DNA of 64,000 bases from Streptomyces liliiviolaceus (GCF_018070025.1 NZ_JAGPYQ010000002.1:2418001-2482000); one strand, 5' to 3'. Counted from the stretch's first letter, positions 17,730 through 27,189 are shown. Notes: generated by a model not told the origin, from the sequence alone. Translations and numbers: made by a program.

Positions 17730-18026
17730 TCAGGATCCGGTGCGCAGGACGGTCGACACCGTCGCGGCGATGATCGAGAGAGCGGCGGAGACGATCAGCA
17801 CTGCCCTCGCCACGGCCGCCCACCGGCCTGTATTGGAGCCGGGAGTCGTGCTGGCTGCAGTCTGCCCGCGCGCGGGACACTGGAACTCCTCCCTCACCGG
17901 ACAGACCCCAGCGCAACTGCGCTGCCGTACTCCACACATCGCGCAGACGGCCTGCGCCAGCACGGCACCCCGTCCACCCGAACCTGGACCGTCGCGGAAA
18001 ACTCCCATACCTGTGCAACGACCCAC
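17730..18026 (-). CDS. possible small membrane-anchored Cys-rich protein
   Basis: A 98-residue frame. Its C-terminus has a plausible single membrane helix (ARAVLIVSAALSIIAATVST) and the middle a cysteine cluster, CAMCGVRQRSC and CPVREEFQCP, reminiscent of a zinc ribbon. Overlapping frames on both strands are also open, so the call is weak. The 310 bases between it and the next gene (18027-18336) show no supported gene. Confidence 0.3.
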   Translation of the reverse strand: MGRCTGMGVFRDGPGSGGRGAVLAQAVCAMCGVRQRSCAGVCPVREEFQCPARGQTAASTTPGSNTGRWAAVARAVLIVSAALSIIAATVSTVLRTGS

Positions 18027-18336
18027 CGCCGCCCAACGATTGGCCGCTCACCCATTCGCCCCACCACCCCCGACAGCCGCCCCCTCCTACACAGCGCACG
18101 CGGCAACCCTCCCGTTCAGCCGGCCCCCACCCGTTCGGACACGCCTTGGCAGGGACGAGGCCATAGGACTCAGAGGAGCCGTTCACGCCCCGCGTGGTGC
18201 CCCGCACCCGCGGCCCCAGTGAAAGTGCGGGACACCGTCGCCGGCAGGCAGCCAGACGGCGCGCGGCCCGGCCGCGCTCACACGACCAGGTCCCTACGTG
18301 GGTTTCCGCCGAGCGTCCCGCCGAAAGCGTCGACTG

Positions 18337-18588
18337 TCATCCGCACACCGTCGGTGAACCCCTGCCAGGCCGCGGTACGCCCACCAGCCGCCGGTCCGCG
18401 GCCTGGCGCATCAGCGGCAGAAGGTTCAAGCAGGTGGAGTCGGCGAACGTGACCGCGCTCAGTTCCAGGACCAGGACAGGCACGGCGGCCGCCGTGCCCT
18501 GCAGACACAGGCGCTGATCCGCCAGCGACTCAAGATCGGGATCACCTCGGACCTCCACCACCCACGCCCCACCGCACGCGTACGGCAC
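18337..18588 (-). CDS. short STAS-domain protein, C-terminus possibly frameshifted
   Basis: An 83-residue frame with a STAS core: WVVEVRGDPDLESLADQRL and ELSAVTFADSTCLNLLPLMR, with the phosphosite serine in ADST. Full-length relatives continue for about 30 residues with an LL-x-LTG-x-D helix. Here the frame stops after RRLVGVPRPGRG, and the neighbouring frame continues with WQGFTDGVRMTVDAF, so a frameshift near 18350-18380 is possible. It may be inactive. Confidence 0.5.
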   Translation of the reverse strand: MPYACGGAWVVEVRGDPDLESLADQRLCLQGTAAAVPVLVLELSAVTFADSTCLNLLPLMRQAADRRLVGVPRPGRGSPTVCG

Positions 18589-18682
18589 CCGGGCCGGGAA
18601 CCGTCGTTGTACTCCACGGTGTCATCCGCTGCGCCTTCCGCGCAGCGGAGGCGAGACGTCTACCTGAAAGGGCCCACCCCTC

Positions 18683-19091
18683 ATGAGTGCCGCACTCTCC
18701 GATGATCTTCAGAAGATCATCGATGACACTCCCGTCTTCGCGACGGTGACCACGATCCAGCCCGACGGCAGCCCGCAGTTGTCTGTGACCTGGCTCATGC
18801 GGGACGGCGACGACCTGCTGATCTCTACCACCGTGGGCCGCAGGAAGGAACTGAACCTGCGCCGCGACCCGCGGATCACCGTGATGATCAACCCGGCAAA
18901 CGCGCCGTACACCTTACGCCGAGGTACGCGGTACGGCCACGCTCGACAGCGAGGGCGCCTCGGAGCTGATCAACGAGCTCTCGCGCAAGTACACGGGCAG
19001 GGATTACGCGGACTTCAACCCAGCATCCGTCGACGACGGCGACCGCGTCGTTGTCCGGGTCACTCCGCGCAAGGTTGTCGGCTCGCTCTAG
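18683..19091 (+). pseudogene. PPOX-class F420-dependent enzyme, frameshifted
   Basis: The first 76 codons encode the split beta-barrel of PPOX-class F420-dependent oxidoreductases (VFATVTTIQPDGSPQLSVTW, RRKELNLRRDPRITVMI). One extra T at about 18914-18915 moves the rest into the next frame, which then encodes the expected second half (YAEVRGTATLDSEGASELIN ... GDRVVVRVTPRKVVGSL) and stops at 19091. The intact protein would be about 135 residues. AAAGGG precedes the ATG. Either a recent mutation or a base-call error. Confidence 0.85.
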
Positions 19092-19248
19092 GCACTGCGT
19101 CAGCACCCCGTGAGGTGGACAGGACGCTGACCCCTTCGAAGCGCAGGGATACCGCCTCACTGGGCCTCACAGCAGGTCTGATACGCCAAGGGCCCTCAGC
19201 GCCACAGCTTGATTCGCCCTGGTCTCCAGGAGCGCCCAGACACGTTTG

Positions 19249-19359
19249 TCCCTCGACCCCACCGGCAAGGGTCAAGCCCGCTGGACCGTGTACTGGAAGA
19301 CCGCACCGAACGCCTTCGACATGATCTTCGACGGACGCCTCTCCGCAGCCCGTCAGTAA
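19249..19359 (+). pseudogene. C-terminal scrap of an IS256-family transposase
   Basis: In frame to the TAA at 19357 the sequence reads LDPTGKGQARWT and then NAFDMIFDGRLSAARQ. That is the usual end of actinobacterial IS256 (Mutator-type) transposases. The sequence after it (CCGAGTTACACCGTT) resembles the inverted-repeat end of such elements. Everything upstream of this scrap is missing. Confidence 0.7.
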
Positions 19360-19406
19360 CTCCAACAACCCGAGTTACACCGTTCGTTTGACCCCCAACC
19401 GGGCGC

Positions 19407-19568
19407 CCCTGCGGGAGTGGGCACTGCGGGACCGCGAAGCCACCACATCGGAGGCGTAACTGCGCAGGAGGGAAGGGATCGAAGTCGTATGCCGGGACGC
19501 CTCGGCCACCTACGCCGAGGCGACCAACCGGGCTCTGCCCAACGCCGAGCAGGTCAGCGACGCTGGCG
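19407..19568 (+). pseudogene. internal scrap of an ISL3-family transposase
   Basis: One frame reads LRDREATTSEA, an in-frame TAA (19457-19459), then REGIEVVCRDASATYAEA and NRALPNAEQVSD. This matches the catalytic region of ISL3 transposases, where the TAA replaces a tryptophan codon. The family continues with RWHLW, but here the sequence ends just before the IS5-family element at 19594. Confidence 0.65.
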
Positions 19569-19593
19569 TCCATGGTGGACCCTGTACGACATA

Positions 19594-20453
19594 GACACCA
19601 TTTCAGTTGGCGATCCTGCGGTGGCGTATGAGGGTCGAGGCGATGGCGGTGAACGCAAGGAAGTGTTCCGGCTTGCGCACGTAGCGGCGATGGAGGCGTC
19701 GGCAGCCAGACAGCCAGGACACAGTTCGCTCCACGACCCAGCGGTGCCGGCCGAGTCGTTGGGATGACTCGATGCCCCTTCGGGCAAGGCGGTGCCGGAT
19801 ACCTCGGGAGGCCAGCCAGTGCCGCAGGTGGCGGTAGTCGTAGCCCTTGTCACCGCGCAGTTTTCCGGGCCGTCGGCGTCGGGGACCGCGACGCGAGCGG
19901 ATGGGCGGGATGCCGCGAACCAACGGGATGAGGGCCTGGCTGTCGTGGAGGTTCGCGGCAGAAATGCCGATGGACAGCGGCAGGCCACTGCGGTCAACGA
20001 TGAGGTAGATTTTCGATCCGCTCTTGCCGCGGTCGGTCGGATTCGGTCCCGTCAACAGCCCCCTTTGAGGGCCCGGACGCTGACGGAGTCGATCGCGCAC
20101 CGCGACCAGTCCAGCCCACCCCGAGCACCGAGTTCGTCCAGGACCAAGCGGTGGAGCTTGGCCCACACCCGAGCCCTGCTCCACACAGTGAACCGGCGAA
20201 AGGCAGTAACACCCGACAGCCCGAAGCCCGGTGGCAACTGGTTCCAGGTGCATCCCGAGGTGGCCACGAAAATGATCGCAGCCAGCACCTCACGGTCCCC
20301 TCTACAGCGGTGCCCTCCGCCTTGCGGGCGTTCCGGAGCCAGCGGGACCACTCGCTGGAATAACTCCCACAGATCGTCCGGCGCCAACCGTTCGACGAGC
20401 GCAGCAGTCATCACCCCAGACTGCCGCAAGATCACGCCAACTGAAATAGCGTC
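19594..20453 (-). mobile_element. IS5-family insertion sequence, copy 1
   Basis: Ends are defined by inverted repeats GACACCATTTCAGTTGGCG (19594-19612) and CGCCAACTGAAATAGCGTC (20435-20453), matching at 17 of 19 positions. Both flanks carry TA next to the ends, consistent with a short TA-type target duplication. Length about 860 bp, with one transposase on the minus strand in two overlapping frames. Confidence 0.85.
19603..20411 (-). CDS. IS5-family transposase, probable programmed -1 frameshift
   Basis: The first frame (start ATG 20411, or 20435) encodes the N-terminal part: LAPDDLWELFQRVVPLAPER and FVATSGCTWNQLPP, then IDSVSVRALKGG before a stop at 20052. The second frame continues LTGPNPTDRGKSGSKIYLIV, HDSQALIPLVRGI and RGDKGYDYRHL, and ends with HRRIAN at 19603. 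A run AAAGGGGG at about 20059-20066 sits exactly where the frames must join by -1 slippage, as in many IS5-family elements. DDE residues are expected in DSV, GDKGYD and the RWVVERTVSW helix. The element looks potentially active. Confidence 0.8.
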
Positions 20454-20456
20454 TAA

Positions 20457-21322
20457 GACGGTGTCCTACGTGGTGAGGCGGACGTAGAATCCGGTATGGG
20501 GCGGGGTACTTGGAGTTGGATCGTTCCGGATGGGTTGTGGGAGATCGCGGAGCCGCTGATCCCACCTTCGAGGGTGCGTCCGCAGGGTGGCGGGACGCCG
20601 GACACGCCTGATGAGACGCTGTTTGCGGCCATCATCTATGTGTTGGTCAGTGGTTGCGCCTGCGGGCCTTGCCGCCGTGCTTCGGTATATCGAAGTCCAC
20701 CGCGCACCGCCGGTTCCTGATCTGGTCCAGAGCCGGTGTCTGGGGCCGGCTGCACCAGGCCGTGCTGCACCGGCTCGACGACGCCGGCCTCGTCGACGTC
20801 ACCCGCGTTGTCCTCGACACTGCCCACGTCCGGGCGAAAAAAGGGGGCGAACACATAGGTCCGAGCCCCGTGGACCGGCGCAAGCCGGGTATCAAGATGC
20901 ACGTCCTGTCGGACGCGAACGGGCTGCCCCTCGTCGTCGGGATCTCGGCCGGCAACGTCCACGACAGCGAGGGCCTGAAGCCCATGATCACGGGTCACCA
21001 AACGCAACACGACCCCTACCGCGGCCGGTACTTCAAGGCACAGCGGCTGCATGCGGACACGGCGTACGACATACCCCACCTGCGCAGATGGCTGTGGGGA
21101 AAACACATCGGCGTGCGCATCGCCCGGAAAGGAATCGAGTCCAGCGAACGATTAGGACGCCGCCGCTGGGTCATCGAGCGCACCCTGTCCTGGCTGTCCG
21201 GCTACCACCGCCTCAGCCCCCGCTACGAGCGCAACCCCCGCAACTACCTGGCATTCCTCGGACTCGCCGCCACCCTGTGCTGCTACAAACGACTCGTCCG
21301 CCTCACCACGTAGGACACCGTC
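20457..21322 (+). mobile_element. IS5-family insertion sequence, copy 2
   Basis: Inverted repeats begin GACGGTGTCCTACGTGGTGA and extend about 28 bp, identical at both ends (20457-20484 and 21295-21322). A direct TAA duplication flanks it (20454-20456 and 21323-21325), typical of the TNA targets of this family. Only the 3-bp target separates it from the end of copy 1. Its repeats differ from those of copy 1, so it is a different element, not a duplicate. Confidence 0.9.
20496..21313 (+). pseudogene. IS5-family transposase with a frameshift
   Basis: The first frame reads MGRGTWSWIVPDGLWEIAEP to FAAIIYVLVSGCA. Then one base is missing in the GCGCCTGCGGGCC stretch near 20660, and the family sequence resumes in the next frame as RALPPCFGISKSTAHRRFLI. 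It continues to LCCYKRLVRLTT at 21313. DDE elements (VLDTAHVRAK, ADTAYDIPHL, RRRWVIERTLSW) are in the second frame. The normal slippage run of the family (AAAAAAGGGGG at about 20837-20847) lies further on and is read straight through, so the break near 20660 is a mutation rather than the programmed shift. Confidence 0.8.
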
Positions 21323-21325
21323 TAA

Positions 21326-22689
21326 GCGTCCCGAGCGTGACCGATGTTCTGGACAGGTCCTCGATGAGACGTGTGCCGCTGCCCTTGGTACCTCAGTTCT
21401 CCAAGTGGCCCTGGCGGACCGAGCAACAGTCGCTGGATCTGCTGACGGCGGCCTCATGCGGAGGCCCCGCCGACGCAAAACCGGGTGAGCGCGCCCCGAT
21501 CGCCGGCTGCGTCCGCGCCGCCCATCCCGCCCTCCCTCAATCCTCAACTCCAGCCAGGGCATGGTCGAAGGGGTCGGACACCGACCGTCCGGTGTCGGCC
21601 TGCAGGACGAATGATGGCCCGCATGCGAGCCGACTTCGCCCTTCATCCGGGCCGTGCAACGGCGGCAGTGCTGCCCGCCGATGAAACTAACCAGCGCTCT
21701 ACAACCGACACCGCCCCGCTGCCTCTTCTCCATGTCTCGGCGGCACTCCGTCGTTCAGATCAGCGGCATGGTCCAGTCCAGGGTTGAGGCGGCCCGGGGC
21801 AGATCGGCTGTCAGTCGAGGAGGAACCCGCGGAGCACCCCACCAGGCATCCTCGATGAACGCGGCCTCCGCACACGGAGCATGGAACCCCCACGGACCCC
21901 AGGCAACGGCCACCTCGGGCACCGTGCGGCTCTCGATCACCCGCAGACGCGAATTCCTCCCACATCAGACGGCTGACCGATCACCCCACCTCAAACATTG
22001 TTAACAGTATTGTCGGCAAAGTCATTGACTTTCGCGCAGCATACGCAAAAGTATGGGCTTGCCGTCACGACGTGGTGTCCGGCCCTTGCGGGTGGAAAAC
22101 AGACATCAGCGGCTTCGTTGTGCCGTCTTCCTCTTCCATCCCTACAAGGAGCACCGGGTGAGTGCAGCACACAGACGAGCCTTACCTGACACCGCCGAAT
22201 CTCGGCTCGGGCCGGAAGCAAAGAGGCAGCAAGCTACGGCGTTAGCCTCCCAGTAGCAGACAGAGGACCACCGGAAGGGGCACGCACGGCTTCCGGCTGG
22301 CCGGAGGGCGAGCATGCCGACCGGTCATGCACAGGCTTCGACCACGCCTGACGTGCTAGTTGGCCCGTGGCTCCGCTCACTCCCCCACGCGCGAACCTTC
22401 TTCGCCACCACTGCTAATCCCGCTCCCCAGCCCTGACTGCAACTAGGGCGTTTCAAGGCCCCCTGCGCGCCCTCCACCTCGCATGCCGTTCCGGGGCGCC
22501 TACTGCACAGACATGCCCCGGCGCCCTGGAGCGACCAACACCGTCACCACCGCGACCCGAACCCAAGCAGGCATCGCCACGGCGCCCGCTTTCGGCAATC
22601 ACCAGAGCAGCAGTTCTTGTCCGGTCCACGCGCACCTATGACCTCAAAGTCGGACTTCTGTCCGCTTTAACACCCGAGGAGCGAAAAGC
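21326..22689. other. gene-poor interval between the insertion sequences and the binding-protein genes
   Basis: No intact gene. A minus-strand frame ending at 21755 encodes VIESRTVPEVAVAWGPWGFH and WTMPLI, which looks like a protein fragment but has no start or family I recognise. A hairpin CCGGAAG / CTTCCGG lies at 22271-22296. CGGAC-TTCT-GTCCG (22651-22664), just before the start at 22690, may be an operator. Local GC is lower than in the flanking genes. Confidence 0.4.
22001..22044 (+). promoter_or_regulatory. AT-rich promoter- or operator-like stretch
   Basis: An unusually AT-rich patch containing ATTGTTAACAGTATTGTC followed by TCATTGACTTTC. GTTAAC is palindromic and the patch resembles GntR- or LacI-type operator regions upstream of sugar-uptake genes. 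It is 650 bp from the next start codon, so its target is uncertain. Confidence 0.25.
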
Positions 22690-23697
22690 ATGAGAAAGAT
22701 GGCGTATCGATCACTGATGGGGGCCTACGTCGCTATGGTGACTTCGGTAGCCACCGGTTGCGGCACCACGCCTAGCGACTCATCGGCGTCCGCCGGCTCC
22801 GAGAACGCCAGCGAGAAGCTCTCGATCACGGCCGTGTACGGATTGTCCAGCGACCCGTTCTGGACGACGCTGGGCTGCGGAGCGAAGAACGAGGCGGCCC
22901 GGCTCGGCGTGGCTTACAAGGAGTACACCTCCGCGAACAGCGAAGCCTCCTCGTACGCACAGAAGTTCTCTTTGGCTCGACAGTCGAAGCCCGACGGCAT
23001 GATCGTCAACCCGAGCGACCCGAACCAGTTCACGAACCAGTACGAGACGCTCATGAGCGATGGGGTTCCGGTCGTGACGATCAACTCCGCTGCCCCCGCC
23101 ACACAGTACAAAGTCGTGGGCACCGACACCGAGGACCTGGACTTCCTGTCCGATCTGGCCGAGCTCGTTCCGAGCGGTTCAGGTTCGATGGCGATCGTTA
23201 ACGGTGTCGCCGGACTCGAACCAGTCGACTCACGCCTGGACCCGGTTGTCAGCGCCATCAAAGAAGCGAACCCGAATCTCAGGACCCTGGCACCTAAGTA
23301 CACCGGTTACGACGTCGCGAAGGCCACTTCCGCAGTTTCCTCACTGCTGGCCGACCATACGGACCTCAAGGTGATCGTTGCCGCCGATGGTCCCGATGGG
23401 ACAGCCACCGCAGCCGCCGTCCAGCAGGCGGGCAAATCCGGAAGGGTGACGGTGATCGCCCTGGATGCAACGCCGACCGAGGTGCTGGCGCTCAACGCGG
23501 GCACCATCACCGCGCTGGTGGCGCAATCCCCGGTGCAGATCGGTGAACAGCAGGTCAAAGCTGTAGTGAACTACCTACGCAAGGGCAGGGGCGGCGCCGT
23601 ACCTGCGTCCTCCGACAAAATCGGCGTCACGCAAAAGGTACTGACTGCGGACAACATCGACGAATCAGCCGACTGGGTCTACAAGAGTGGTTGCTGA
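22690..23697 (+). CDS. sugar ABC transporter substrate-binding lipoprotein (RbsB-like, Peripl_BP_4)
   Basis: A 335-residue lipoprotein. The signal peptide ends in a lipobox (TSVATGC, Cys24 region) and a Ser-rich linker follows. The rest is a two-lobed periplasmic binding fold of the RbsB/LacI type: SSDPFWTTLGCGAKNEAARL, PDGMIVNPSD, VIVAADGPDGTATAAAVQQA and VIALDATPTEV. It would bind a pentose or hexose outside the membrane. GAGGAG precedes the ATG. No permease or ATPase gene is adjacent, so it must work with a transporter encoded elsewhere or act as a sensor. Confidence 0.82.
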   Translation: MRKMAYRSLMGAYVAMVTSVATGCGTTPSDSSASAGSENASEKLSITAVYGLSSDPFWTTLGCGAKNEAARLGVAYKEYTSANSEASSYAQKFSLARQSKPDGMIVNPSDPNQFTNQYETLMSDGVPVVTINSAAPATQYKVVGTDTEDLDFLSDLAELVPSGSGSMAIVNGVAGLEPVDSRLDPVVSAIKEANPNLRTLAPKYTGYDVAKATSAVSSLLADHTDLKVIVAADGPDGTATAAAVQQAGKSGRVTVIALDATPTEVLALNAGTITALVAQSPVQIGEQQVKAVVNYLRKGRGGAVPASSDKIGVTQKVLTADNIDESADWVYKSGC

Positions 23698-23911
23698 TGG
23701 ATTCGCGCCGTGGGCTGAACCGGTTGCACCAAACGCGGTCGGTATCTGCGGCCGGGACTGTGTGCCACTCCCTGGGTGAGTAGTAGCACCAGTGAAACCC
23801 CGCCGCCGAAGTGAGCGAATCAACCCTGCGCTGGCACCGGTGTGTTGGTTGCTCGAATACATGGGCCCCTTGCGGCACCCACAACCGAATCACACGCGAA
23901 GTGAGTCTGGA

Positions 23912-25018
23912 ATGCGTCGTATCCCCCTATCCGTGGTCGCTTCCACGATGGTCCTTTCGCTCGCCGGCTGCGCCCTTCTGGGCAAGTCCGAGGAAGGTCC
24001 GAAGACTAGACCGACACAAGTCAACGAGATGACGATCGGTCTGCTGCTGCCCGAGAAGAGCAGTACGCGCCACGATCAGTTCGACTACCCGATCATCAAG
24101 AAGACGGTCGCATCTCTCACCAAGGACCAGGGACGAACGGACTATCAGAATGCGGACCAGGACCCGGACGTGCAGGCCGCCCAGATGCAGAAGATGATCA
24201 CTGAGAAAGTGGACGTCATCCTGCTGGACGCAGTCGACTCACACACGATCGCTCCAATGGTCAGAAAGGCGAAAGCTGCCGACATTCCGGTGATCGCCTA
24301 CGACCGTCTAGCCGAGGGACCGGTCGATCTGTACGTCTCTTTCGACAACGAACTCGCCGGCGAGGTGCAGGGCCGCTCCCTGATAGACGCAATGGGCCGG
24401 GACACGGGCACTGCTGCCAACGTCGTGATGGTGAACGGCTCACTCACCGACCCGAGCGGCCAGCAGGTCAAGAAGGGTGCACTGTCGGAGATCTCCAACC
24501 AGGCGAAGATCGTGAAGTCCTATGACACAGCGGGCTGGAACCCGGACATCGCGCAAACCGAAATGGCCGAGGCCATCAACGCGATCGGCAAGGACAACAT
24601 TGATGGCGTTTACTCTGCCAACGACGCCATGGTGGCAGGCATTATCAGGAGTTTCGAGGCCGCGGGCGTCACCAAACTACCGCCCATTACCGGTCAGGAC
24701 GCCGAGCTCTCGGCAGTGCAGCGCATCATCACCGGTGAGCAGCTCATGACGGTCTATAAACCATATCCGGATGAGGCCAAGGTTGCCGCAACAGCAGCTG
24801 TTCTGAAGGTTCAGGGCGAGAATATTCAGTTCGACGCGCTGGCTACCGACAAGGTCGACAGTCCCACCGATAAGGCCATCCCGACGCACTTGGTGCGCGT
24901 GGATCCCCTGACTCGCGCAAACATCATGGACACTGTTGTCGCCGACAAAATTTACACTCTGGAAGAAATCTGTACCGCAGAGTACAAGTCTGCGTGCGCC
25001 AAGATCGGCCTGACGTAA
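23912..25018 (+). CDS. sugar ABC transporter substrate-binding lipoprotein (XylF/ChvE-like)
   Basis: A 368-residue lipoprotein with lipobox LSLAGC near residue 20. The body is a type I periplasmic binding fold close to XylF/ChvE: IGLLLPEKSSTRHDQFDYPI, QKMITEKVDVILLDAVDSHT, VIAYDRLAEG, VYSANDAMVAGIIRSFEA and TGQDAELSAVQRIITGEQ. These proteins bind xylose, glucose or related sugars. ATG 23912 is chosen because the signal peptide starts there; the frame is open further upstream. It follows the other binding-protein gene by 214 bp; neither has permease or ATPase partners here. Confidence 0.82.
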   Translation: MRRIPLSVVASTMVLSLAGCALLGKSEEGPKTRPTQVNEMTIGLLLPEKSSTRHDQFDYPIIKKTVASLTKDQGRTDYQNADQDPDVQAAQMQKMITEKVDVILLDAVDSHTIAPMVRKAKAADIPVIAYDRLAEGPVDLYVSFDNELAGEVQGRSLIDAMGRDTGTAANVVMVNGSLTDPSGQQVKKGALSEISNQAKIVKSYDTAGWNPDIAQTEMAEAINAIGKDNIDGVYSANDAMVAGIIRSFEAAGVTKLPPITGQDAELSAVQRIITGEQLMTVYKPYPDEAKVAATAAVLKVQGENIQFDALATDKVDSPTDKAIPTHLVRVDPLTRANIMDTVVADKIYTLEEICTAEYKSACAKIGLT

Positions 25019-25971
25019 AGGCATCGCAGGATTCTTATCGGCTACCCGATGTATGGTTTTCTGCCCGCCCTCGACATGGGATTCCCTCTTCCGTGTAGTC
25101 TTCAAAAGTACTTGAGTTGCCCCGGCTGGTTCAGCGGGTCCACGACTGACGGCATGGTCACTCGAAGTTGGTGCCCAAGATGTCGTTTCCATTCCTGCAT
25201 GACGGTATCCGGGAGGAAGCGTCGCCACGCCGACGACGGAAAGGAGGTGTTCCTGGTTCCGTTCCCAACAGGAGTGCAGGCACCGGTCTCCTCCACTGGC
25301 CAGGACATGGCTCGCGTGGCCACCCAGCAGTGTGGCCGCGCGGAAAGGTCCGACGGATGGCTCTGCGACCGTGTGATGCGGTGGCGGAAACCTCGTTCTC
25401 GAAGCACTACTTTGTCGGCGCAGAGCTCGGCAGCCGACGGCGGTGGGGACCTCGGCGGGAGCTGATTCGCGGGATCCTACACACCAGCGAGTGCAGGCCC
25501 AGGCTGGCGTGTATGTGGGCATCGGTGCTGCCCGAGGACAGTCTCTTCCCGTCCGCAGCGAGGTGGCTCTGCGGCTGGGCCTGAGAAGGCGGTCGGATTC
25601 GGCCCAGTCAGCGGACCGTCTACTACCTCCCTGACGCTGACGGCGCCATTGCGCACTGCGCCCCGTCCAGCTCGACCACGTCCGCCGCATTCATCCAGGA
25701 CAACACGATGCAGCGTGAGCCCGGACCGGTTCTCGGCTCCGCTGGGTGATGAAGGCCGGTAGACCGTGGGCCGGGCCGTCCGAGGGCCGCTGATGGTTGC
25801 CGCCGAGTGCGGCCGGGGGTGGCTGCGGACATGATCGCAGAGAGTGTCTTCCGGCCGCCCGCAGGGCTGATCCGGACGGCGACCGAGCGCGCAGAACAGG
25901 AGACGAGGCGACCCCCGGGGTGGGGCCGCCTCGAAGCTTCGGACTCTGGCTCGTAAGCCTGTCTGTGGGGA
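25019..25971. other. interval without a supported gene
   Basis: About 950 bases between convergent genes. Several mid-length frames exist on both strands but none shows a family motif or ribosome site. It includes the terminator at 25905-25932. It could be a decayed gene. Confidence 0.4.
25905..25932 (-). terminator. terminator hairpin of the C-glycoside operon
   Basis: GAGGCGACCCC and GGGGCCGCCTC form an 11-bp stem with one mismatch around a 6-nt loop, 40 bp beyond the stop of the minus-strand lactonase gene. Confidence 0.7.
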
Positions 25972-27189
25972 TCAGCCAGGCAACTGCACGAACTCTACGA
26001 AGGCCGGCTGAGCAACGTGTGTCTCCGTCAGCTCGGTCAAGGTGCCGTCCAGGCTGTCGACGGCGTACGAACGCACGAGGTCCGCCGGCCTGTCCGCGAC
26101 GAGGAGGAACGTGCCGGTGGGGTCGAAGGCGAAGCTGCGGGCCGCCAGCCCCGGGTGGACCGACTCCGCCAGTGATACGTGTCCGGCCCGCGTGAGTCCA
26201 CCATCGGAGTCGACCCGGAACCAGACAAGGGTGTCCTCCCCCCGGTTGTTGACATACACGAAGTTGCCAGCCGGATGCACTCTGACCTCAGCGGGCTCGT
26301 TGAGGCCGGCATATGTGAGCGGCACCGTGGACGTCTGGGCAAGCAGACGCAGTTGGCCCGAGGACGGGTCGAAGGCGTACGAGGCGATCTCGGAGGAGAA
26401 CTCGTAGGTGACATAGGCCCGGTCACCGGCCGGTCCGAAGGCGATGTGCCGGGGTCCGGTCTCGGGCGACAGCTGGTACGCATGGGTAGGTTCGAGCCCG
26501 TCACCCAGGGTGTAGACGAGGATGCGGTCGTTTCCCTTGTCTCCTACGAGCACGTAGCGGCCAGAAGGGTCGATGACAGCGCAGTGCGCGTGTGCGCTGG
26601 CCTGACCGTGGCCGCCTGCTTGGGGTGAGAGGTTCGGGTCTGTCCCGTGGCCTTCCATGACTTGGACGTCGCGCAGAGCGGCGAGCCGGCCGTCGGTCCC
26701 GAGCGCGTACAGCAGCACGGTCGAGTCGTCGTAGAGGTACTGCGTGTGCCAGGTTCCGTCGCCGGCCTGCACGACGTGTTCGACGTGGTCGAAGTCGCCG
26801 TGGTTCGCGGTGACGAGCACGCCGCTTCGCTCATCGAGTGACAGGAAGGTGGGGCGGGGGCCGGGTGCGGTGAGCCAGTTGAGAGCGCTGAGGCTACCGT
26901 CGTGCTCGGACACCGACAGGGCGTGGACGGCGGCGGGGGGTTCAACGGGTCCGCGGCCGTCGGTCTTTCGTTCGTCGACGGCGTACAGCGTCCGTGTGGA
27001 GGGGGCGTAGGCCAGATATCCGGCTTCCCGCGGTTCGGCGATGCGGTGGATCGGGGTGAGTTTGCGGCCGTCGGAGGCGACATCAAGGGCGGTGATGCCG
27101 CCCGCGGCCGGGTCGCTGTCGCTTCCGTAGGTGCCGATGTAGGCGACGAGACGGCCGCTTCGCTCCTTGTTCGGGGGCGGAGTGGTCAT
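25972..27189 (-). CDS. lactonase, 7-bladed beta-propeller (6-phosphogluconolactonase-like)
   Basis: A 405-residue cytoplasmic protein of the Pgl/YbhE lactonase family. It has repeated blade patterns such as YIGTYGSDSD, YLAYAPSTRTLYAVDE, HAHCAVIDPSGRYVLVGDKG, GPRHIAFGPAGDRAYVTYE and RSFAFDPTGTFLLVADR. The family hydrolyses sugar lactones. It is the last gene of the operon and overlaps the TIM-barrel gene by 4 bp. That suggests it opens a lactone formed from the sugar released or oxidised by the upstream enzymes; the exact lactone is inferred only. Confidence 0.8.
   Translation of the reverse strand: MTTPPPNKERSGRLVAYIGTYGSDSDPAAGGITALDVASDGRKLTPIHRIAEPREAGYLAYAPSTRTLYAVDERKTDGRGPVEPPAAVHALSVSEHDGSLSALNWLTAPGPRPTFLSLDERSGVLVTANHGDFDHVEHVVQAGDGTWHTQYLYDDSTVLLYALGTDGRLAALRDVQVMEGHGTDPNLSPQAGGHGQASAHAHCAVIDPSGRYVLVGDKGNDRILVYTLGDGLEPTHAYQLSPETGPRHIAFGPAGDRAYVTYEFSSEIASYAFDPSSGQLRLLAQTSTVPLTYAGLNEPAEVRVHPAGNFVYVNNRGEDTLVWFRVDSDGGLTRAGHVSLAESVHPGLAARSFAFDPTGTFLLVADRPADLVRSYAVDSLDGTLTELTETHVAQPAFVEFVQLPG

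Noticed and set aside
17665..18207. Minus-strand frame of 180 codons and plus-strand frame of 160 codons over the same bases
   Set aside because: Both are low-complexity; only the shorter frame with a membrane helix (17730-18026) has any support, and that is weak.
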